A stretch of 64,000 nt of DNA from contig OZ037880.1 in the NCBI GenBank assembly GCA_964035575.1, positions 682,001 to 746,000 of the forward strand, given 5' to 3'. Origin of the DNA: Rhynchopus sp. YZ270_cl-10. Its lineage: Eukaryota; Euglenozoa; Diplonemea; Diplonemida; Diplonemidae. A program made the position numbers and the translations under genes. Below are positions 1 through 13,158 of this stretch, in pieces; the stretch's first letter is position 1; every line of letters begins with the position of its first letter. Under the pieces are notes generated by a model. It was given only the letters and a program-made list of their open reading frames with translations, ran no database searches and was not told the origin of the DNA.

Positions 1-1565
1 CACACGCTCGGTGGTCTTGGTCACCTTTCCAAGCATGACAACACCGTTACCCTCCATGATGGCAACACGGGAGAGACCCTCGCAGTTCTTGAAGGAGTCA
101 ACCACCAGGGGCTGGACGGGGGCGAACACAACCTCAGCCATCTCGTTGGCCTTCAGGCAGTGGGGCTCCTCGGCCTTCTTTCCTCCGGTCTCCTTACCCA
201 TCTTCCACACGAGCTCGGTCATGCGCACGGCGGAGCGGCCGGTACGCACGAAGCACACGGGGGTGTATCCGACCTTCAGCTCACCGGGGTGGTCAAGGAT
301 CTGCACCTGGGCGGTGAAGGTACCGGCCTCCTTCAGGGATCCGTCCTTCTTGTACACCATGACGTCTCCGGTGCGGGGCATGTTGTCCTTGTTCAGTCCC
401 TTGACGTTGAGCCCGACGTTGTCTCCGGCCTTGGCGTCGTCGCAACGCTTGTGGTGCATCTCGCAGGTGAACACCTTTCCGGTGCACGAGTTGGCGGCAG
501 TGTGGGTGGGGAGGAAGAGGACCTCCTCACCAGGCTTCACAATTCCCTGCTCAACACGTCCAGTGATGACATCACCGACTCCCTTGATCTGTGGGGGCGA
601 AAAAATGGGGTGTGTGTTCAAAAGTCGAAAGAGCGCACAAAGCGCAAATATAACAAAAACAAAGCTGCCTTTTGCACTGAAAAGTTGCAAAAGTTGCAAA
701 AGTTGCAAAAGTCTCACAAACACAAACACAAACGCGGACACGTGTCTCGACATACCTTGTACACTCCGGACACGGGCATACGCATGGCGGCGTCGTTCTT
801 ACGCTCGGGCAGACGCACCATGTCGTTCAGGGCGTCCCTGAGGGTGTCAACGTGGAGGTTGCTCTTGTCCTGCTCAATCACGATGTCCTGTCCCTTCCAC
901 CAGGCCATCTTCTCAGACTTGATGAGAAGGTTGTCTCCCATCCATCCCGAGATCGGGAGCACGGGCACGCACTTCTCAACGAAGTCCTTCTTCCATCCGG
1001 TCTTCACAAGCATGCTCTTCATCTCCTCCTTGATCTCGTTGAAACGCTCCTCCTTGTACTGGGCAACGTCGCAGTCCATCTTGTTGATTCCGACAATCAG
1101 CTGCTTCACTCCCAGCAGGTTGATGAGACGCGCGTGCTGGCGGGTCTGTCCCTGGATCTCTCCGGCCTTGTGGTTTCCACGGGCAATGGCAGAGACGAAG
1201 TTACCGTCGGCGGGCACCATGAGAAGTGCAACGTCCGCCTGCGACGCTCCGGTGATCATGTTCTTGATGAAATCTCTGTGTCCGGGGGCGTCAATCACGG
1301 TGTAGTGCCACTTCTCCGTGAAGAATTCCTTGGTGGTGCACGCGATGGTCACTCCACGCTCACGCTCCTCCTTCTGACGGTCCATGTAGAACGCGAACGC
1401 GAAGGACTGCTTTCCGAGACGCTCGGCCTCCTGGCGCAGCTTCTCCATCTCACGCTCCGGGATTCCTCCGAGCTCGAAGAGAAGACGGCCGGTGGTCGTC
1501 GACTTTCCGGAGTCGACGTGACCACAGATCACGATCGACATATGCGGCTTTCCATCGGTGGCCAT
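1..1565 (-). CDS. EFL: EF-1alpha-like GTPase (EFL), copy 1, 3' end outside window
   Basis: Translation elongation GTPase that delivers aminoacyl-tRNA to the ribosome A site. Exon 1 is 756-1565 (270 codons), the intron 589-755 (donor gtatgt, acceptor cccacag) and exon 2 runs from 588 off the window edge, lacking the last nine codons including the stop. The join reads GVYK|IKGVGDV with no phase shift. Visible GTPase motifs are GHVDSGKST (residues 15-23), DAPGH (92-96) and NKMD (161-164). The segment MDRQKEERERGVTI and the VPADGNF...GEIQGQTRQH insert are typical of EFL and differ from canonical EF-1alpha, which has LDKLKAERERGITI there. The start ATG has A at -3 and is followed by GCC. Confidence 0.93.
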
Positions 1566-2066
1566 TTTGACTTTCGGTTTAGTTTGATGATCCTGATGCG
1601 TTGTGGTGTGGTGTGTCGGGTGTCGGGTGTGGGGTGTCAAGGTGCAAAGAAAAGAAAGCAGACACACTGTCTTGTGTTTTTCTGGTGTTCCGGCTTTGTT
1701 TTTGTTTTGTTTTCTTTTGTCTTGTCTTGTCTTGTTTTTGTTTTGTATTGTCCGGCCTTTGCTTTTTTGTGCATTTTGTTCTTTGTTTTTGCTTTTGCTC
1801 CCTCCACAACCCCTCGAAACTAGAAACCTTGCCTGATCACTCACGTTTCCGCTGTTGGTATGCGGTCTTCTTCTCTTCTTTTTTTTTCCCAAAATAAATG
1901 TAAAAAAAAAAAAAAACGGCCAGCGTTCATGGGGGGACACGTGTGCATGGGTAGGGGGGCGGCACGACGGGGGGGGTGGGGCTCAGTTTTGCGTTCCGGT
2001 TCCTTCTCTTGCGTGAGGGGCTGCATTTAGTGTACAAAGTAACCCGTGGCATCAGATGCACCCAGC
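1566..2066 (-). promoter_or_regulatory. EFL spacer type A: promoter region with probable 5'-UTR intron
   Basis: 501-bp spacer (500 bp in the other A copies: 6067-6566, 10567-11066, 12659-13158, 14751-15250, 16843-17342). Spacers A and B share little except blocks near the gene and one 21-nt block ending in AAAC followed by GTGAGT on the minus strand. I read this as a non-coding first exon with a donor at 1844-1845. The matching acceptor is GCATCAG at 1593-1594, leaving 27 nt of leader before the ATG. The predicted intron is 1593-1845 (253 nt). The block CCGCATACCAACAGCGG could form a 4-bp stem. An alternative is that the acceptor serves spliced-leader trans-splicing. Confidence 0.5.
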
Positions 2067-3658
2067 TTACTTCTTGGCCTTCTTGTCTCCGATCACACGC
2101 TCGGTGGTCTTGGTCACCTTTCCAAGCATGACAACACCGTTACCCTCCATGATGGCAACACGGGAGAGACCCTCGCAGTTCTTGAAGGAGTCAACCACCA
2201 GGGGCTGGACGGGGGCGAACACAACCTCAGCCATCTCGTTGGCCTTCAGGCAGTGGGGCTCCTCGGCCTTCTTTCCTCCGGTCTCCTTACCCATCTTCCA
2301 CACGAGCTCGGTCATGCGCACGGCGGAGCGGCCGGTACGCACGAAGCACACGGGGGTGTATCCGACCTTCAGCTCACCGGGGTGGTCAAGGATCTGCACC
2401 TGGGCGGTGAAGGTACCGGCCTCCTTCAGGGATCCGTCCTTCTTGTACACCATGACGTCTCCGGTGCGGGGCATGTTGTCCTTGTTCAGTCCCTTGACGT
2501 TGAGCCCGACGTTGTCTCCGGCCTTGGCGTCGTCGCAACGCTTGTGGTGCATCTCGCAGGTGAACACCTTTCCGGTGCACGAGTTGGCGGCAGTGTGGGT
2601 GGGGAGGAAGAGGACCTCCTCACCAGGCTTCACAATTCCCTGCTCAACACGTCCAGTGATGACATCACCGACTCCCTTGATCTGTGGGGGCGAAAAAATG
2701 GGGTGTGTGTTCAAAAGTCGAAAGAGCGCACAAAGCGCAAATATAACAAAAACAAAGCTGCCTTTTGCACTGAAAAGTTGCAAAAGTTGCAAAAGTTGCA
2801 AAAGTCTCACAAACACAAACACAAACGCGGACACGTGTCTCGACATACCTTGTACACTCCGGACACGGGCATACGCATGGCGGCGTCGTTCTTACGCTCG
2901 GGCAGACGCACCATGTCGTTCAGGGCGTCCCTGAGGGTGTCAACGTGGAGGTTGCTCTTGTCCTGCTCAATCACGATGTCCTGTCCCTTCCACCAGGCCA
3001 TCTTCTCAGACTTGATGAGAAGGTTGTCTCCCATCCATCCCGAGATCGGGAGCACGGGCACGCACTTCTCAACGAAGTCCTTCTTCCATCCGGTCTTCAC
3101 AAGCATGCTCTTCATCTCCTCCTTGATCTCGTTGAAACGCTCCTCCTTGTACTGGGCAACGTCGCAGTCCATCTTGTTGATTCCGACAATCAGCTGCTTC
3201 ACTCCCAGCAGGTTGATGAGACGCGCGTGCTGGCGGGTCTGTCCCTGGATCTCTCCGGCCTTGTGGTTTCCACGGGCAATGGCAGAGACGAAGTTACCGT
3301 CGGCGGGCACCATGAGAAGTGCAACGTCCGCCTGCGACGCTCCGGTGATCATGTTCTTGATGAAATCTCTGTGTCCGGGGGCGTCAATCACGGTGTAGTG
3401 CCACTTCTCCGTGAAGAATTCCTTGGTGGTGCACGCGATGGTCACTCCACGCTCACGCTCCTCCTTCTGACGGTCCATGTAGAACGCGAACGCGAAGGAC
3501 TGCTTTCCGAGACGCTCGGCCTCCTGGCGCAGCTTCTCCATCTCACGCTCCGGGATTCCTCCGAGCTCGAAGAGAAGACGGCCGGTGGTCGTCGACTTTC
3601 CGGAGTCGACGTGACCACAGATCACGATCGACATATGCGGCTTTCCATCGGTGGCCAT
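2067..3658 (-). CDS. EFL: EF-1alpha-like GTPase (EFL), copy 2, complete
   Basis: First complete copy. Exon 1 is 2849-3658, the intron 2682-2848 (167 nt) and exon 2 is 2067-2681, giving 474 aa that end in a lysine-rich tail (DKKAKK) and a TAA stop. Domain order is an N-terminal G domain (about residues 8-240), then two beta-barrel domains; the intron falls at the start of barrel 2. The intron holds three tandem copies of a 9-nt unit (GTTGCAAAA on the plus strand). The upstream spacer is type B. A fully open antisense frame covers the gene and is a codon-bias shadow. Confidence 0.96.
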
Positions 3659-4474
3659 TTTGACTTTCGGTTTAGTTTGATGATCCTGATGCGTTGTGGT
3701 GTGGTGTGTCGGGTGTCGGGTGTGGGGTGTGCACACAAAGGCGCAAGGTGCAAAGAAAACAAAGCAGACTGTTTTTGTTTGGGTTTGGGTTTGCTTTTTT
3801 GTGCATTTTCGTTTAGTTCCCTTGACACTCCCACTCGAAACTAAAACCTTTTTTCATATTTTTTTTTTGTGTCTGATCAACTCACGTTTCCGCTGTTGGT
3901 ATGCGGGGGCCAAGGGGGATGAGGGCGCCCAGAGAGAAGGGGCTGGGAGGGGGCATAGGTTACGATTCTCTTGCCTTCTTTTCTGGGGTTAACTCTTGCT
4001 TTACTTTTTTACTGCAACTTTGCTCCGACCCTGGGGGTCGGCACAAAGCCTGCAGCCTCCAGCACAGAACACGTACGTGGGGGATTACACAGATTTCCGA
4101 AAACCTGTCCCAGCTCGCCGCATTGTAGTTAGCACGGCAGCTGAACCCCCACGGTGTGAATGAATACAAACCATAAAAGTCCAAAAAAGAAAAAGCAAAG
4201 CAAAATAGATAAGTTCGGAGCATGACCTAAGCCTCGCGCTCCTGGTGGTCATCTTCAAAATCCAGTGTGCGGGGGGGTGGGGGGGAATTGAAACATGTTT
4301 GTAAGGCATCGTGTTAGGTGCTGTCGGCTGCAGAAGAATCCGGTCTCTCTTCCTTGGGCTTATACTTTTATATATTGGTGTCCTTTGTGTTTTTTTTTCA
4401 AGGGACCGTTTGTGTGAAGAGGGCAGCGTCTCGTCTAGTGTACATGTCCTCGGCTCAGTGCAAATACACCCAGC
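3659..4474 (-). promoter_or_regulatory. EFL spacer type B: promoter region with probable 5'-UTR intron
   Basis: 816-bp spacer, repeated at 8159-8974. The predicted 5'-UTR intron is 3686-3885 (200 nt), with the same donor and acceptor as in spacer A although the interior differs in length and sequence. Upstream of the shared 21-nt block it is unrelated to A. It holds an H1-like hairpin module at 4221-4256 (8721-8756 in the second copy), a G-rich tract and no ORF I would support. Confidence 0.45.
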
Positions 4475-6066
4475 TTACTTCTTGGCCTTCTTGTCTCCGA
4501 TCACACGCTCGGTGGTCTTGGTCACCTTTCCAAGCATGACAACACCGTTACCCTCCATGATGGCAACACGGGAGAGACCCTCGCAGTTCTTGAAGGAGTC
4601 AACCACCAGGGGCTGGACGGGGGCGAACACAACCTCAGCCATCTCGTTGGCCTTCAGGCAGTGGGGCTCCTCGGCCTTCTTTCCTCCGGTCTCCTTACCC
4701 ATCTTCCACACGAGCTCGGTCATGCGCACGGCGGAGCGGCCGGTACGCACGAAGCACACGGGGGTGTATCCGACCTTCAGCTCACCGGGGTGGTCAAGGA
4801 TCTGCACCTGGGCGGTGAAGGTACCGGCCTCCTTCAGGGATCCGTCCTTCTTGTACACCATGACGTCTCCGGTGCGGGGCATGTTGTCCTTGTTCAGTCC
4901 CTTGACGTTGAGCCCGACGTTGTCTCCGGCCTTGGCGTCGTCGCAACGCTTGTGGTGCATCTCGCAGGTGAACACCTTTCCGGTGCACGAGTTGGCGGCA
5001 GTGTGGGTGGGGAGGAAGAGGACCTCCTCACCAGGCTTCACAATTCCCTGCTCAACACGTCCAGTGATGACATCACCGACTCCCTTGATCTGTGGGGGCG
5101 AAAAAATGGGGTGTGTGTTCAAAAGTCGAAAGAGCGCACAAAGCGCAAATATAACAAAAACAAAGCTGCCTTTTGCACTGAAAAGTTGCAAAAGTTGCAA
5201 AAGTTGCAAAAGTCTCACAAACACAAACACAAACGCGGACACGTGTCTCGACATACCTTGTACACTCCGGACACGGGCATACGCATGGCGGCGTCGTTCT
5301 TACGCTCGGGCAGACGCACCATGTCGTTCAGGGCGTCCCTGAGGGTGTCAACGTGGAGGTTGCTCTTGTCCTGCTCAATCACGATGTCCTGTCCCTTCCA
5401 CCAGGCCATCTTCTCAGACTTGATGAGAAGGTTGTCTCCCATCCATCCCGAGATCGGGAGCACGGGCACGCACTTCTCAACGAAGTCCTTCTTCCATCCG
5501 GTCTTCACAAGCATGCTCTTCATCTCCTCCTTGATCTCGTTGAAACGCTCCTCCTTGTACTGGGCAACGTCGCAGTCCATCTTGTTGATTCCGACAATCA
5601 GCTGCTTCACTCCCAGCAGGTTGATGAGACGCGCGTGCTGGCGGGTCTGTCCCTGGATCTCTCCGGCCTTGTGGTTTCCACGGGCAATGGCAGAGACGAA
5701 GTTACCGTCGGCGGGCACCATGAGAAGTGCAACGTCCGCCTGCGACGCTCCGGTGATCATGTTCTTGATGAAATCTCTGTGTCCGGGGGCGTCAATCACG
5801 GTGTAGTGCCACTTCTCCGTGAAGAATTCCTTGGTGGTGCACGCGATGGTCACTCCACGCTCACGCTCCTCCTTCTGACGGTCCATGTAGAACGCGAACG
5901 CGAAGGACTGCTTTCCGAGACGCTCGGCCTCCTGGCGCAGCTTCTCCATCTCACGCTCCGGGATTCCTCCGAGCTCGAAGAGAAGACGGCCGGTGGTCGT
6001 CGACTTTCCGGAGTCGACGTGACCACAGATCACGATCGACATATGCGGCTTTCCATCGGTGGCCAT
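4475..6066 (-). CDS. EFL: EF-1alpha-like GTPase (EFL), copy 3
   Basis: Exon 1 is 5257-6066, the intron 5090-5256 and exon 2 is 4475-5089. Protein and intron match copy 2. Its upstream spacer is type A, while the spacer downstream of it is type B. Confidence 0.96.
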
Positions 6067-6566
6067 TTTGACTTTCGGTTTAGTTTGATGATCCTGATGC
6101 GTTGTGGTGTGGTGTGTCGGGTGTCGGGTGTGGGGTGTCAAGGTGCAAAGAAAAGAAAGCAGACACACTGTCTTGTGTTTTTCTGGTGTTCCGGCTTTGT
6201 TTTTGTTTTGTTTTCTTTTGTCTTGTCTTGTCTTGTTTTTGTTTTGTATTGTCCGGCCTTTGCTTTTTTGTGCATTTTGTTCTTTGTTTTTGCTTTTGCT
6301 CCCTCCACAACCCCTCGAAACTAGAAACCTTGCCTGATCACTCACGTTTCCGCTGTTGGTATGCGGTCTTCTTCTCTTCTTTTTTTTTCCCAAAATAAAT
6401 GTAAAAAAAAAAAAAACGGCCAGCGTTCATGGGGGGACACGTGTGCATGGGTAGGGGGGCGGCACGACGGGGGGGGTGGGGCTCAGTTTTGCGTTCCGGT
6501 TCCTTCTCTTGCGTGAGGGGCTGCATTTAGTGTACAAAGTAACCCGTGGCATCAGATGCACCCAGC

Positions 6567-8158
6567 TTACTTCTTGGCCTTCTTGTCTCCGATCACACGC
6601 TCGGTGGTCTTGGTCACCTTTCCAAGCATGACAACACCGTTACCCTCCATGATGGCAACACGGGAGAGACCCTCGCAGTTCTTGAAGGAGTCAACCACCA
6701 GGGGCTGGACGGGGGCGAACACAACCTCAGCCATCTCGTTGGCCTTCAGGCAGTGGGGCTCCTCGGCCTTCTTTCCTCCGGTCTCCTTACCCATCTTCCA
6801 CACGAGCTCGGTCATGCGCACGGCGGAGCGGCCGGTACGCACGAAGCACACGGGGGTGTATCCGACCTTCAGCTCACCGGGGTGGTCAAGGATCTGCACC
6901 TGGGCGGTGAAGGTACCGGCCTCCTTCAGGGATCCGTCCTTCTTGTACACCATGACGTCTCCGGTGCGGGGCATGTTGTCCTTGTTCAGTCCCTTGACGT
7001 TGAGCCCGACGTTGTCTCCGGCCTTGGCGTCGTCGCAACGCTTGTGGTGCATCTCGCAGGTGAACACCTTTCCGGTGCACGAGTTGGCGGCAGTGTGGGT
7101 GGGGAGGAAGAGGACCTCCTCACCAGGCTTCACAATTCCCTGCTCAACACGTCCAGTGATGACATCACCGACTCCCTTGATCTGTGGGGGCGAAAAAATG
7201 GGGTGTGTGTTCAAAAGTCGAAAGAGCGCACAAAGCGCAAATATAACAAAAACAAAGCTGCCTTTTGCACTGAAAAGTTGCAAAAGTTGCAAAAGTTGCA
7301 AAAGTCTCACAAACACAAACACAAACGCGGACACGTGTCTCGACATACCTTGTACACTCCGGACACGGGCATACGCATGGCGGCGTCGTTCTTACGCTCG
7401 GGCAGACGCACCATGTCGTTCAGGGCGTCCCTGAGGGTGTCAACGTGGAGGTTGCTCTTGTCCTGCTCAATCACGATGTCCTGTCCCTTCCACCAGGCCA
7501 TCTTCTCAGACTTGATGAGAAGGTTGTCTCCCATCCATCCCGAGATCGGGAGCACGGGCACGCACTTCTCAACGAAGTCCTTCTTCCATCCGGTCTTCAC
7601 AAGCATGCTCTTCATCTCCTCCTTGATCTCGTTGAAACGCTCCTCCTTGTACTGGGCAACGTCGCAGTCCATCTTGTTGATTCCGACAATCAGCTGCTTC
7701 ACTCCCAGCAGGTTGATGAGACGCGCGTGCTGGCGGGTCTGTCCCTGGATCTCTCCGGCCTTGTGGTTTCCACGGGCAATGGCAGAGACGAAGTTACCGT
7801 CGGCGGGCACCATGAGAAGTGCAACGTCCGCCTGCGACGCTCCGGTGATCATGTTCTTGATGAAATCTCTGTGTCCGGGGGCGTCAATCACGGTGTAGTG
7901 CCACTTCTCCGTGAAGAATTCCTTGGTGGTGCACGCGATGGTCACTCCACGCTCACGCTCCTCCTTCTGACGGTCCATGTAGAACGCGAACGCGAAGGAC
8001 TGCTTTCCGAGACGCTCGGCCTCCTGGCGCAGCTTCTCCATCTCACGCTCCGGGATTCCTCCGAGCTCGAAGAGAAGACGGCCGGTGGTCGTCGACTTTC
8101 CGGAGTCGACGTGACCACAGATCACGATCGACATATGCGGCTTTCCATCGGTGGCCAT
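6567..8158 (-). CDS. EFL: EF-1alpha-like GTPase (EFL), copy 4
   Basis: Exon 1 is 7349-8158, the intron 7182-7348 and exon 2 is 6567-7181. It lies exactly 4500 bp from copy 2 and shares its B-type upstream spacer, so copies 2-3 and 4-5 form a duplicated dimer. Confidence 0.96.
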
Positions 8159-8974
8159 TTTGACTTTCGGTTTAGTTTGATGATCCTGATGCGTTGTGGT
8201 GTGGTGTGTCGGGTGTCGGGTGTGGGGTGTGCACACAAAGGCGCAAGGTGCAAAGAAAACAAAGCAGACTGTTTTTGTTTGGGTTTGGGTTTGCTTTTTT
8301 GTGCATTTTCGTTTAGTTCCCTTGACACTCCCACTCGAAACTAAAACCTTTTTTCATATTTTTTTTTTGTGTCTGATCAACTCACGTTTCCGCTGTTGGT
8401 ATGCGGGGGCCAAGGGGGATGAGGGCGCCCAGAGAGAAGGGGCTGGGAGGGGGCATAGGTTACGATTCTCTTGCCTTCTTTTCTGGGGTTAACTCTTGCT
8501 TTACTTTTTTACTGCAACTTTGCTCCGACCCTGGGGGTCGGCACAAAGCCTGCAGCCTCCAGCACAGAACACGTACGTGGGGGATTACACAGATTTCCGA
8601 AAACCTGTCCCAGCTCGCCGCATTGTAGTTAGCACGGCAGCTGAACCCCCACGGTGTGAATGAATACAAACCATAAAAGTCCAAAAAAGAAAAAGCAAAG
8701 CAAAATAGATAAGTTCGGAGCATGACCTAAGCCTCGCGCTCCTGGTGGTCATCTTCAAAATCCAGTGTGCGGGGGGGTGGGGGGGAATTGAAACATGTTT
8801 GTAAGGCATCGTGTTAGGTGCTGTCGGCTGCAGAAGAATCCGGTCTCTCTTCCTTGGGCTTATACTTTTATATATTGGTGTCCTTTGTGTTTTTTTTTCA
8901 AGGGACCGTTTGTGTGAAGAGGGCAGCGTCTCGTCTAGTGTACATGTCCTCGGCTCAGTGCAAATACACCCAGC

Positions 8975-10566
8975 TTACTTCTTGGCCTTCTTGTCTCCGA
9001 TCACACGCTCGGTGGTCTTGGTCACCTTTCCAAGCATGACAACACCGTTACCCTCCATGATGGCAACACGGGAGAGACCCTCGCAGTTCTTGAAGGAGTC
9101 AACCACCAGGGGCTGGACGGGGGCGAACACAACCTCAGCCATCTCGTTGGCCTTCAGGCAGTGGGGCTCCTCGGCCTTCTTTCCTCCGGTCTCCTTACCC
9201 ATCTTCCACACGAGCTCGGTCATGCGCACGGCGGAGCGGCCGGTACGCACGAAGCACACGGGGGTGTATCCGACCTTCAGCTCACCGGGGTGGTCAAGGA
9301 TCTGCACCTGGGCGGTGAAGGTACCGGCCTCCTTCAGGGATCCGTCCTTCTTGTACACCATGACGTCTCCGGTGCGGGGCATGTTGTCCTTGTTCAGTCC
9401 CTTGACGTTGAGCCCGACGTTGTCTCCGGCCTTGGCGTCGTCGCAACGCTTGTGGTGCATCTCGCAGGTGAACACCTTTCCGGTGCACGAGTTGGCGGCA
9501 GTGTGGGTGGGGAGGAAGAGGACCTCCTCACCAGGCTTCACAATTCCCTGCTCAACACGTCCAGTGATGACATCACCGACTCCCTTGATCTGTGGGGGCG
9601 AAAAAATGGGGTGTGTGTTCAAAAGTCGAAAGAGCGCACAAAGCGCAAATATAACAAAAACAAAGCTGCCTTTTGCACTGAAAAGTTGCAAAAGTTGCAA
9701 AAGTTGCAAAAGTCTCACAAACACAAACACAAACGCGGACACGTGTCTCGACATACCTTGTACACTCCGGACACGGGCATACGCATGGCGGCGTCGTTCT
9801 TACGCTCGGGCAGACGCACCATGTCGTTCAGGGCGTCCCTGAGGGTGTCAACGTGGAGGTTGCTCTTGTCCTGCTCAATCACGATGTCCTGTCCCTTCCA
9901 CCAGGCCATCTTCTCAGACTTGATGAGAAGGTTGTCTCCCATCCATCCCGAGATCGGGAGCACGGGCACGCACTTCTCAACGAAGTCCTTCTTCCATCCG
10001 GTCTTCACAAGCATGCTCTTCATCTCCTCCTTGATCTCGTTGAAACGCTCCTCCTTGTACTGGGCAACGTCGCAGTCCATCTTGTTGATTCCGACAATCA
10101 GCTGCTTCACTCCCAGCAGGTTGATGAGACGCGCGTGCTGGCGGGTCTGTCCCTGGATCTCTCCGGCCTTGTGGTTTCCACGGGCAATGGCAGAGACGAA
10201 GTTACCGTCGGCGGGCACCATGAGAAGTGCAACGTCCGCCTGCGACGCTCCGGTGATCATGTTCTTGATGAAATCTCTGTGTCCGGGGGCGTCAATCACG
10301 GTGTAGTGCCACTTCTCCGTGAAGAATTCCTTGGTGGTGCACGCGATGGTCACTCCACGCTCACGCTCCTCCTTCTGACGGTCCATGTAGAACGCGAACG
10401 CGAAGGACTGCTTTCCGAGACGCTCGGCCTCCTGGCGCAGCTTCTCCATCTCACGCTCCGGGATTCCTCCGAGCTCGAAGAGAAGACGGCCGGTGGTCGT
10501 CGACTTTCCGGAGTCGACGTGACCACAGATCACGATCGACATATGCGGCTTTCCATCGGTGGCCAT
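8975..10566 (-). CDS. EFL: EF-1alpha-like GTPase (EFL), copy 5
   Basis: Exon 1 is 9757-10566, the intron 9590-9756 and exon 2 is 8975-9589. Upstream spacer type A. Protein identical to the other copies. Confidence 0.96.
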
Positions 10567-11066
10567 TTTGACTTTCGGTTTAGTTTGATGATCCTGATGC
10601 GTTGTGGTGTGGTGTGTCGGGTGTCGGGTGTGGGGTGTCAAGGTGCAAAGAAAAGAAAGCAGACACACTGTCTTGTGTTTTTCTGGTGTTCCGGCTTTGT
10701 TTTTGTTTTGTTTTCTTTTGTCTTGTCTTGTCTTGTTTTTGTTTTGTATTGTCCGGCCTTTGCTTTTTTGTGCATTTTGTTCTTTGTTTTTGCTTTTGCT
10801 CCCTCCACAACCCCTCGAAACTAGAAACCTTGCCTGATCACTCACGTTTCCGCTGTTGGTATGCGGTCTTCTTCTCTTCTTTTTTTTTCCCAAAATAAAT
10901 GTAAAAAAAAAAAAAACGGCCAGCGTTCATGGGGGGACACGTGTGCATGGGTAGGGGGGCGGCACGACGGGGGGGGTGGGGCTCAGTTTTGCGTTCCGGT
11001 TCCTTCTCTTGCGTGAGGGGCTGCATTTAGTGTACAAAGTAACCCGTGGCATCAGATGCACCCAGC

Positions 11067-12658
11067 TTACTTCTTGGCCTTCTTGTCTCCGATCACACGC
11101 TCGGTGGTCTTGGTCACCTTTCCAAGCATGACAACACCGTTACCCTCCATGATGGCAACACGGGAGAGACCCTCGCAGTTCTTGAAGGAGTCAACCACCA
11201 GGGGCTGGACGGGGGCGAACACAACCTCAGCCATCTCGTTGGCCTTCAGGCAGTGGGGCTCCTCGGCCTTCTTTCCTCCGGTCTCCTTACCCATCTTCCA
11301 CACGAGCTCGGTCATGCGCACGGCGGAGCGGCCGGTACGCACGAAGCACACGGGGGTGTATCCGACCTTCAGCTCACCGGGGTGGTCAAGGATCTGCACC
11401 TGGGCGGTGAAGGTACCGGCCTCCTTCAGGGATCCGTCCTTCTTGTACACCATGACGTCTCCGGTGCGGGGCATGTTGTCCTTGTTCAGTCCCTTGACGT
11501 TGAGCCCGACGTTGTCTCCGGCCTTGGCGTCGTCGCAACGCTTGTGGTGCATCTCGCAGGTGAACACCTTTCCGGTGCACGAGTTGGCGGCAGTGTGGGT
11601 GGGGAGGAAGAGGACCTCCTCACCAGGCTTCACAATTCCCTGCTCAACACGTCCAGTGATGACATCACCGACTCCCTTGATCTGTGGGGGCGAAAAAATG
11701 GGGTGTGTGTTCAAAAGTCGAAAGAGCGCACAAAGCGCAAATATAACAAAAACAAAGCTGCCTTTTGCACTGAAAAGTTGCAAAAGTTGCAAAAGTTGCA
11801 AAAGTCTCACAAACACAAACACAAACGCGGACACGTGTCTCGACATACCTTGTACACTCCGGACACGGGCATACGCATGGCGGCGTCGTTCTTACGCTCG
11901 GGCAGACGCACCATGTCGTTCAGGGCGTCCCTGAGGGTGTCAACGTGGAGGTTGCTCTTGTCCTGCTCAATCACGATGTCCTGTCCCTTCCACCAGGCCA
12001 TCTTCTCAGACTTGATGAGAAGGTTGTCTCCCATCCATCCCGAGATCGGGAGCACGGGCACGCACTTCTCAACGAAGTCCTTCTTCCATCCGGTCTTCAC
12101 AAGCATGCTCTTCATCTCCTCCTTGATCTCGTTGAAACGCTCCTCCTTGTACTGGGCAACGTCGCAGTCCATCTTGTTGATTCCGACAATCAGCTGCTTC
12201 ACTCCCAGCAGGTTGATGAGACGCGCGTGCTGGCGGGTCTGTCCCTGGATCTCTCCGGCCTTGTGGTTTCCACGGGCAATGGCAGAGACGAAGTTACCGT
12301 CGGCGGGCACCATGAGAAGTGCAACGTCCGCCTGCGACGCTCCGGTGATCATGTTCTTGATGAAATCTCTGTGTCCGGGGGCGTCAATCACGGTGTAGTG
12401 CCACTTCTCCGTGAAGAATTCCTTGGTGGTGCACGCGATGGTCACTCCACGCTCACGCTCCTCCTTCTGACGGTCCATGTAGAACGCGAACGCGAAGGAC
12501 TGCTTTCCGAGACGCTCGGCCTCCTGGCGCAGCTTCTCCATCTCACGCTCCGGGATTCCTCCGAGCTCGAAGAGAAGACGGCCGGTGGTCGTCGACTTTC
12601 CGGAGTCGACGTGACCACAGATCACGATCGACATATGCGGCTTTCCATCGGTGGCCAT
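11067..12658 (-). CDS. EFL: EF-1alpha-like GTPase (EFL), copy 6
   Basis: Exon 1 is 11849-12658, the intron 11682-11848 and exon 2 is 11067-11681. Upstream spacer type A. From here the array continues as plain 2092-bp A units. Confidence 0.96.
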
Positions 12659-13158
12659 TTTGACTTTCGGTTTAGTTTGATGATCCTGATGCGTTGTGGT
12701 GTGGTGTGTCGGGTGTCGGGTGTGGGGTGTCAAGGTGCAAAGAAAAGAAAGCAGACACACTGTCTTGTGTTTTTCTGGTGTTCCGGCTTTGTTTTTGTTT
12801 TGTTTTCTTTTGTCTTGTCTTGTCTTGTTTTTGTTTTGTATTGTCCGGCCTTTGCTTTTTTGTGCATTTTGTTCTTTGTTTTTGCTTTTGCTCCCTCCAC
12901 AACCCCTCGAAACTAGAAACCTTGCCTGATCACTCACGTTTCCGCTGTTGGTATGCGGTCTTCTTCTCTTCTTTTTTTTTCCCAAAATAAATGTAAAAAA
13001 AAAAAAAACGGCCAGCGTTCATGGGGGGACACGTGTGCATGGGTAGGGGGGCGGCACGACGGGGGGGGTGGGGCTCAGTTTTGCGTTCCGGTTCCTTCTC
13101 TTGCGTGAGGGGCTGCATTTAGTGTACAAAGTAACCCGTGGCATCAGATGCACCCAGC

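Noticed and set aside
1846-1870. Spliced-leader RNA gene suggested by the conserved 21-nt block plus GTGAGT
   Set aside because: No Sm site or downstream hairpins follow, and the block sits at a fixed distance from the EFL acceptor, which better fits a 5'-UTR exon.
714-1940. Minus-strand frame that extends EFL exon 1 upstream to 392-408 codons
   Set aside because: The extension runs through the variable spacer and the predicted 5'-UTR intron as low-complexity Lys/Asn/Gln. EFL starts at MATDGKPH.
2046-3398. Open plus-strand frames of 292-450 codons across every EFL copy
   Set aside because: They are exact antisense shadows of EFL, repeat with each copy, run through the intron and look like translations of a gene with strong C-ending codon bias. 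The sense protein has clear GTPase motifs.
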